Below are positions 58,894 through 64,000 of a stretch of 64,000 nt of DNA, in pieces (position 1 is the stretch's first letter; each line of letters opens with the position of its first letter). The translations under genes were made by a program, and so were the position numbers. The notes under the pieces were generated by a model, which had not been told where the DNA came from, searched no databases, and saw only the letters and a program-made list of their open reading frames with translations. The stretch comes from Ramlibacter sp. (GTDB lineage: Bacteria > Pseudomonadota > Gammaproteobacteria > Burkholderiales > Burkholderiaceae_C). The stretch spans positions 62,001 to 126,000 of the forward strand of contig NZ_JAQGNQ010000086.1 in the NCBI RefSeq assembly GCF_028291745.1. Reading direction: 5' to 3'.

Positions 58894-59205
58894 GCCGTTG
58901 GTGCTCGCGGTGTGGTTCGCATGCCGCAGTTCAACGGGAAGCAGGGCGCCTCGCGCCGCGCGTCAAGCGCGCACCGGGCCAACCTGCGCTGCCCCCGCAA
59001 CGGTAAGCGGAGGTGCGTTTCGACTTTTCTTGTCGGGGCGTGCCGCTTCCATCATCGCAAGCCACTGGGGCCGCCTGAAACAGCGGCCCTGGGAAGGCGA
59101 TGGAAGTTTTTCCGCCAGCCCGGATACCGGCCAACACGGTGGCCGCACGCTGCAAGGCGGGCGGTCGTGATCGCCCAATGCGCCGGCGGGGAACCCGGCG
59201 CGGGC
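58894..59205 (+). promoter_or_regulatory. Cobalamin (AdoCbl) riboswitch
   Basis: Contains the ordered signatures of the class: TTGGTGCTCGCGG at the 5' side, AACGGGAAGCAGGG, GCTGCCCCCGCAACGGTAAG, the B12-box core GCCACTGG...GGGAAGGCG (59061-59100), and AGCCCGGATACCGGCC (59117-59132). After the aptamer a hairpin (about 59180-59202, GCGCCGG/CCCGGCGC) sits just before the btuB start and may hide the ribosome site when B12 is bound. It controls the downstream btu operon. Confidence 0.95.
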
Positions 59206-59224
59206 TTGCATCCTGCTTTTCATC

Positions 59225-61195
59225 ATGAACCGTATCGAGCTTTCACCGCGTGCGCTGTCCTGCCTGCTGGCCGCCGCTTTTCTTTCCACCCCCTGTGCCT
59301 TTGGCCAGTCCGTGCCGACGCTGGCCGAAACCCGCGTCACCGCCACCCGCTTCTCCGAGGACGAGGCCTCGCTCCCGCTGGGCGTCAGCGTGATCGACGC
59401 CGACGCGATTCGCGCCAGCGGCGCCACGAGCGTGCCCGATGCGATCGCCCGCATCCTCGGCGTGCCGGCGCGCCAGGACCTGTTGAACGGCGGCGACGCC
59501 ACGCTGGACCTGCGTGGCTTTGGCGCCACCGCCGACAACAACCAGGTCGTGATCCTCGACGGCGTGCGCCTGAGCGAGGCCGATACCAGCGCCGCGCGCA
59601 TCGCGGTGATCCCGGTCGATTCCGTGGAGCGCATCGAGGTGCTGCGCGGCAGCGGCGCCGTGCTCTATGGCGAGGGCGCCACCGGCGGCGTGATCGTCAT
59701 CACCACCAAGGCCGGAGCCGGCCGCCAGCAGCCCACCGGCGGCACGGTGTATGGCGCCGCCGGCTCGCATGGGCTGCGTGACCTGCGCGCCAGCGGCACC
59801 GCCAGCTTTGCCAGCGGCCTGAGCCTGCAGGCCGACGCGCAGAAACGCAGCACCGACGGCTATCGCGTGAACTCCGCATCCGACACCCAGGCCGAAGCGC
59901 TTGGCGCGCAGTGGAGCAACGAGTGGCTGCGCCTGGGCGCGCGCCTCTCGCACGATGAACTCGATGCCGGCCTGCCGGGCGCGCTGACCGCCGCGCAGTT
60001 CGCGGCCGATCCGCGCCAGTCGACGCATCCGCAGGACCATGTGAACGTGCGCAACGACCTCGCCTCGGTGTTCGCGCGCGCCGATCTCGCCGGCTGGGAA
60101 CTGGCGTTCGACGCCGGCCACCGCGAGAAGCGGCTGCGCAGCGTCAACGTCACGGCGTCGGGCTCCTTCCCCTTCGATTTCGACGTCGACGCCGACACCT
60201 ATGCCTTGCGCGCGCGCCGCGAGGCCGCCATCGGCGACGTGCGCAACATCTTCGTGGCCGGCAGTGACGTCAATGCCTGGCGGCGCGACGTGCTGGGCCA
60301 GTTCGGCGGACCGGCCGCCATGCACTCCACCGGCTTCTACCTCAAGGACGACGTGGTGCTGCCGGCCGGCACGCGCATCTCGCTGGGCGGCCGCACCGAG
60401 ACGATCCGCAAGGACAACCAGGTGGATCCGCCGGCGGCGCTGGCCGATCGGGTGAATGCCTGGGAGCTGGGCTTGAGCCAGGCCCTTGGCGCCGGCTGGA
60501 CCGGCTATGCGCGCGCGGGCCGCAGCTTCCGGCTGGCCAACGTCGACGAATTCAACTTCACCACGCCCGGGGTGTCGCTGCTGCCGCAGACCTCGCGCGA
60601 CTTCGAACTGGGCACGCGCTGGCACTACGCCAAGGGCAAGCTCGAGGCGCGCCTGTATCGCAGCGACCTGCGCAACGAGATCGGCTTCGATCCCAACGCC
60701 GTCGGCCCGAGCAGCCTGTTCGGTTTCAACGGCGCCAATGTCAACTTCGACCCGACCCGGCGCCAGGGCGCCGAGCTGGACTGGTCGCACACGCTCAATG
60801 CGGCGCTGCTCGTGCGGGCCAATCTGGCCTACCGCCAGGCGCGCTTCCGCTCCGGCCCTTACGCTGGCAACGACGTGCCGCTGGTGCCGCGGCGCACCGC
60901 GGCGGTCCGGGCAGACTGGACGCTGCAACCCGGGCAGCGCCTGAGCGGTGGCCTGAACTGGGTATCGTCGCAGCATCCGGACTTCGAGAACACCTGCCGC
61001 ATGCCTGCCTACTTCACGGCCGATGCCCGCTATGCCTGGCAGTTCCATCCGCAGGCGGAGCTCGCCCTGGGCGTGACCAACCTGTTCAACCGCCAGTACT
61101 TCACGCAGGCCTTTGCCTGCGACGGCGCGCAGGCCACGTCCGTGTTCCCCGAGCCGGGCCGGCAGTTCACCGCTTCGGTGCGCCTGCAGTTCTGA
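59225..61195 (+). CDS. btuB: TonB-dependent cobalamin receptor BtuB
   Basis: 656 aa. Signal peptide (about 1-28), a TonB box (LAETRVTATR, about 33-42), the plug domain (LDLRGFGATADNNQVVILDG, VERIEVLRGSGAVLYGEGA) and a 22-strand outer-membrane barrel ending in SVRLQF with the C-terminal Phe. Brings B12 across the outer membrane. It lies directly behind the cobalamin riboswitch. The ATG at 59225 has no strong ribosome site, as expected if it is masked by the riboswitch hairpin. Confidence 0.93.
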   Translation: MNRIELSPRALSCLLAAAFLSTPCAFGQSVPTLAETRVTATRFSEDEASLPLGVSVIDADAIRASGATSVPDAIARILGVPARQDLLNGGDATLDLRGFGATADNNQVVILDGVRLSEADTSAARIAVIPVDSVERIEVLRGSGAVLYGEGATGGVIVITTKAGAGRQQPTGGTVYGAAGSHGLRDLRASGTASFASGLSLQADAQKRSTDGYRVNSASDTQAEALGAQWSNEWLRLGARLSHDELDAGLPGALTAAQFAADPRQSTHPQDHVNVRNDLASVFARADLAGWELAFDAGHREKRLRSVNVTASGSFPFDFDVDADTYALRARREAAIGDVRNIFVAGSDVNAWRRDVLGQFGGPAAMHSTGFYLKDDVVLPAGTRISLGGRTETIRKDNQVDPPAALADRVNAWELGLSQALGAGWTGYARAGRSFRLANVDEFNFTTPGVSLLPQTSRDFELGTRWHYAKGKLEARLYRSDLRNEIGFDPNAVGPSSLFGFNGANVNFDPTRRQGAELDWSHTLNAALLVRANLAYRQARFRSGPYAGNDVPLVPRRTAAVRADWTLQPGQRLSGGLNWVSSQHPDFENTCRMPAYFTADARYAWQFHPQAELALGVTNLFNRQYFTQAFACDGAQATSVFPEPGRQFTASVRLQF

Positions 61196-61204
61196 GGAAG
61201 CTGG

Positions 61205-62095
61205 ATGATCCCCGTTCCGCGGCTTGCGCCCGTCGCCGATGTGCTGCGGCGCCTGTCGCTGGCGCTGCTGCTGCTGGCAACCGGCGCGCATGCCGCGGTG
61301 CAGGTGATCGACGACCGCGGCGTGACGCGCAGCTTCGCGCGGCCGCCGCAACGCATCGTGTCGCTGCTGCCTTCGCTGACCGAGACCGTGTGCGTGCTGC
61401 AGGCCTGCACGCGGCTGGTCGGCGTCGACGATTTCTCCACCTGGCCGCAACAGGTGCAGCGCCTGCCGCATGTCGGCGGGCTGGAGGACGCCCGGGTCGA
61501 AAGCATCGTCGAACTGCGGCCGGACCTCGTGCTGGCGCCGACTTCGTCGCGCGCGCTGCCGCGGCTGGTCGCGCTCGGTCTTCCGGTCGTGGCGCTGGAG
61601 CCGCGCACGCTGGGCGACGTGCAACGGGTGCTGCGCGTGCTCGGGCCGCTGCTCGCCGCGGGCGATGCCGACGCGCAGTGGCAGCGCATCGCCCAAGGTG
61701 TGGACGATGCCGCGCGCAGCCTGCCGCCCGATCGCCGCGGCACCCGCGTGTACGTAGAGGTCGGCAGTGCGCCGTATGCGGCCGGTGCCGCCTCCTTCAT
61801 CGGCGAGCTGCTGCAGCGCCTGGGCGCCGCCAATGTGGTGCCGGCGGCGCTCGGCCCCTTTCCCAAGCTCAATCCCGAATTCGTGGTGCGGGCCGATCCA
61901 CAGGTGATCGTGGTCGCGCGCGGCGAGCTGGCGGCCCTGCGCGCGCGGCCTGGCTGGCAACGCATCGCCGCCGTTCGGCAAGGGCGGATCTGCGGCCTGA
62001 CGCCGCAGCAGGACGACGTGCTGATGCGCGCCGGCCCCCGCCTCGCAGAAGCCGCTGCCCTGCTGGCGCAGTGCCTGCAAGGTCGATGGCCATGA
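61205..62095 (+). CDS. btuF: Cobalamin-binding periplasmic protein BtuF
   Basis: 296 aa. Signal peptide (about 1-30), then the type III binding-protein domain RIVSLLPSLTETVCVLQACT, GVDDFSTWP, PDLVLAPTSSRALPRLVALG. Delivers B12 to the BtuCD permease. Starts 9 bases after btuB and overlaps btuC by 4 bases. Confidence 0.92.
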   Translation: MIPVPRLAPVADVLRRLSLALLLLATGAHAAVQVIDDRGVTRSFARPPQRIVSLLPSLTETVCVLQACTRLVGVDDFSTWPQQVQRLPHVGGLEDARVESIVELRPDLVLAPTSSRALPRLVALGLPVVALEPRTLGDVQRVLRVLGPLLAAGDADAQWQRIAQGVDDAARSLPPDRRGTRVYVEVGSAPYAAGAASFIGELLQRLGAANVVPAALGPFPKLNPEFVVRADPQVIVVARGELAALRARPGWQRIAAVRQGRICGLTPQQDDVLMRAGPRLAEAAALLAQCLQGRWP

Positions 62096-63078
62096 GCACG
62101 CAGCGCGCCACGCCGGCCACCCTCGCGCTCTGGCTGCTGGCGGCCAGCGCTGGCCTGCTGGCCCTGGGCATCGCCATCGGCAGTGCCGGCTGGGAGCCCT
62201 GGCTCGACCAAACCGGTGCCGGTCTCACCATCCTCTGGGAGATCCGGCTGCCGCGCACGCTGGGTGCCTGGGCCGCCGGTGGCTTGCTCGGACTGGCGGG
62301 CGCCGTGGCGCATGGCCTGTTCCGCAATCCGCTGGCCGATCCCTACCTGCTCGGAAGCGCCACCGGCGCCGCCTTCGCGGTGGCGCTGCTGCTGGTGCTC
62401 GCGGGCGCTGCTCCGGCCGCCGCGGGCTGGGCCGCGCGCCTGGGCCAGACCGGCGCGGCCTTTCTCGGTGCACTGGCCGCCGTGGCGATCACGCTGGTGC
62501 TGGCCCGCGGCGTGCAGCACACGCTGCGGCTGCTGCTGGCTGGCGTGATCGTGGGCATGGTGTTCGGCGCCGCCGCCGCACTGCTGCTGTTCCTGCAGCC
62601 GGAGCTGCTGCGCACCATGCAGGCCTTCCTGCTCGGGACCACCGGCTTCCTCGGCTGGGGTAGTGCGGCGCTGCTGGGCGCCGTGCTCGCAGTCGCGACG
62701 GCCATCGCGATCGTCGCCAGCCGCGCGCTGGATGCCCTAGCCCTGGGCGAGACGACCGCGGCCAGCCTGGGCGTGGCGCTCGGGCCGGTGCGACTCCTGC
62801 TGGTCGCCGTGATGGCGCTGGCGACGGGCGCCGCCGTGGCGCAGGTCGGACTGGTCTCCTTCATCGGCCTGGTGGCGCCGCACCTCGTGCGCGCGCTCGC
62901 CCAGCCTACGCACCGCTGGCTGCTGCCGCTCTCCGCCCTCGCGGGTGGCGTGTTGCTGCTGGCGGCGGATATCCTCGCGCGCTGGCTGCTCGCGCCCCGC
63001 GAGTTGCCGGTCGGCGCACTCACGGCGGTGCTCGGTGGCGTCTACCTGCTGGCCCTGCTGCAGCGCAGGCGCGTATGA
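62092..63078 (+). CDS. btuC: Cobalamin ABC transporter permease BtuC
   Basis: 328 aa, about 10 membrane segments. FecCD family motifs [36 protein letters not shown], and the coupling region [22 protein letters not shown] 62092 is favoured (AAGG 9 bases before, ATGA overlap with btuF) over 62086. Coupled to btuD. Confidence 0.93.
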   Translation: MSTQRATPATLALWLLAASAGLLALGIAIGSAGWEPWLDQTGAGLTILWEIRLPRTLGAWAAGGLLGLAGAVAHGLFRNPLADPYLLGSATGAAFAVALLLVLAGAAPAAAGWAARLGQTGAAFLGALAAVAITLVLARGVQHTLRLLLAGVIVGMVFGAAAALLLFLQPELLRTMQAFLLGTTGFLGWGSAALLGAVLAVATAIAIVASRALDALALGETTAASLGVALGPVRLLLVAVMALATGAAVAQVGLVSFIGLVAPHLVRALAQPTHRWLLPLSALAGGVLLLAADILARWLLAPRELPVGALTAVLGGVYLLALLQRRRV

Positions 63079-63848
63079 GCGGCGTCGCCTTGCAATGCGA
63101 CGCGCTGCGCGTGAGCCTCGATGGCCGCGAGGTCCTGCATGGCATAGACCTGGCGCTGGCGGCCGGCCGCTGGACCGCCATCGCCGGGCCGAATGGCGCC
63201 GGCAAGACCACGCTGCTGAAAGCATTGGCACAATTGCTTCCGGCGCAGGGCCGGATTGCCCTGCTGGGACGTCCCGCCGCGGACTGGCCGGCCCGCGAAC
63301 GCGCCCGCGCCATCGCCTGGCTGGGACAGGCCGAGTCGGGCGCCGAGGACCTGCTGGCGCACGACGTGGTGATGCTCGGACGCCTGCCGCACCAGGACTG
63401 GCTCGGCCTGCCCGACGAGGCCGACCGCGCGGCCGTGCACGGCGCTATGCAGGAAACGCAAAGCTGGGACTGGCGCGACCGCCCGCTGGGCAGCCTCTCC
63501 GGCGGCGAGCGGCAGCGCGTGCTGCTGGCGCGGGCGCTGGCGGTGGGCGCACCCTTGCTGCTGATGGACGAACCGCTCTCGCACCTCGACCCGCCGCACC
63601 AGGCCGACTGGCTGGCCATCGTGCGCCGGCACGTGGCGCGCGGCGGCACGGCCGTGAGCGTGCTGCACGAAATCGCGCTCGCCCTGCAGGCCGACGACCT
63701 GCTGCTGCTGCAGGACGGCCGCGTCGCCCATCACGGCCCGACCGCCGACCCGGCGACGCATCGCGCCCTCGAAGCCGTGTTCCAGCAGCGCGTCGCGGTG
63801 CATGCGGTGGCCGGCCGCTGGGTCGCATTGCCGGTGGAGGCTCCGTGA
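63075..63848 (+). CDS. btuD: Cobalamin ABC transporter ATPase BtuD
   Basis: 257 aa. Walker [13 protein letters not shown], signature [16 protein letters not shown], Walker [13 protein letters not shown], switch His in VLHEIALAL. Energises B12 import with BtuC. Overlaps cobQ start (GTGA). Confidence 0.95.
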   Translation: MSGVALQCDALRVSLDGREVLHGIDLALAAGRWTAIAGPNGAGKTTLLKALAQLLPAQGRIALLGRPAADWPARERARAIAWLGQAESGAEDLLAHDVVMLGRLPHQDWLGLPDEADRAAVHGAMQETQSWDWRDRPLGSLSGGERQRVLLARALAVGAPLLLMDEPLSHLDPPHQADWLAIVRRHVARGGTAVSVLHEIALALQADDLLLLQDGRVAHHGPTADPATHRALEAVFQQRVAVHAVAGRWVALPVEAP

Positions 63849-64000
63849 ACGCACGCTGCATCATGGTCTGGGGGACTTCCAGCGGCGCCGGCAAGAGCTG
63901 GCTCGCGACCGCCTTGTGTCGCTGGTATGCGCGCCAGGGCCTGCGCGTGGCGCCGTTCAAGGCGCAGAACATGTCGAACAACGCCCGCGTCGTCGCCGAT
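63845..64000 (+). CDS. cobQ: Cobyric acid synthase CobQ (5' part, truncated by window end)
   Basis: Frame starts with GTG 63845 overlapping the btuD stop. Encodes an N-terminal P-loop region ([20 protein letters not shown]) and [18 protein letters not shown], typical of cobyric acid synthases. The reading frame runs off the window. It links B12 uptake to cobinamide salvage or synthesis under the same riboswitch. Confidence 0.88.
   Translation, partial: MNARCIMVWGTSSGAGKSWLATALCRWYARQGLRVAPFKAQNMSNNARVVAD

Noticed and set aside
1-64000. Insertion sequence, prophage or integrative element
   Set aside because: No transposase, integrase or phage gene was found on either strand, and codon use is even across the window.

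Overview
The window is high-G+C DNA from a Gram-negative bacterium. It encodes periplasmic binding proteins, a TonB-dependent receptor, ZapA and a 6S RNA placed downstream of zapA. Four Bug/TctC-type solute-binding proteins without transporter partners, plus DUF2917 and TSUP permease genes, point to Burkholderiales, most likely Comamonadaceae (Variovorax/Ramlibacter-like). This is an inference from gene content, not from a marker gene. No tRNA, rRNA, prophage, insertion sequence or CRISPR array was found.

Region 1 (1-8200) is a signalling locus: a GAF-degenerate GGDEF-EAL protein, a PAS-GGDEF-EAL protein, a stand-alone receiver, two kinase-like proteins with eroded ATP-binding motifs, and a DUF2917 protein. 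Region 2 (8380-15189) holds a class A penicillin-binding protein, a TSUP permease, MurQ and a PAS hybrid histidine kinase. Region 3 (15199-28462) is hydroxy-acid and acid-sugar catabolism. A LysR regulator lies between a divergent minus-strand operon (alpha-hydroxyacid dehydrogenase, RraA-like aldolase, D-2-hydroxyacid dehydrogenase, Bug) and a plus-strand pair (Bug, HIBADH-like). Two enolase-superfamily dehydratases with a Bug protein follow, then OtnC/OtnK-like genes. The LysR gene is flanked by two copies of one 43-bp regulatory element, each oriented toward its operon.

Region 4 (28459-41964) holds a hybrid kinase, a GNAT protein, and a large FAD/Fe-S dehydrogenase with a GntR regulator. 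Divergent from these are an aminotransferase, a Bug protein, a CoA-transferase and a crotonase, and then small hydrolase, zinc-ribbon and secreted genes. Two identical 14-bp operators lie in the gntR/aminotransferase gap.

Region 5 (42061-54416) is an oxalate-catabolism module. A minus-strand operon encodes oxalyl-CoA decarboxylase, formyl-CoA transferase, an NDP-forming acyl-CoA ligase with permuted domains, and a two-subunit NAD-linked formate dehydrogenase. A Crp/Fnr regulator is divergent to it and an OxlT-type antiporter lies beyond. FNR-like palindromes precede both oxc/regulator and oxlT. The expected flow is oxalate uptake, oxalyl-CoA, formyl-CoA plus CO2, formate, then NADH.

Region 6 (54513-58847) has a 39-aa ORF with a palindromic operator and a strong terminator, a small protein divergent from a LysR gene, a formyl-THF-hydrolase-like gene with no canonical start codon, a TSUP permease, 6S RNA, zapA and a ZapB-like gene. 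Region 7 (58894-64000) is a cobalamin riboswitch followed by btuB-btuF-btuC-btuD and the start of cobQ.

Three families of intergenic palindromic repeats are scattered through the window: long CGCAGAAG hairpins (3 copies), TAGG(C/G)TGGG-bounded hairpins (3-4 copies) and REP/BIME pairs (2 copies).
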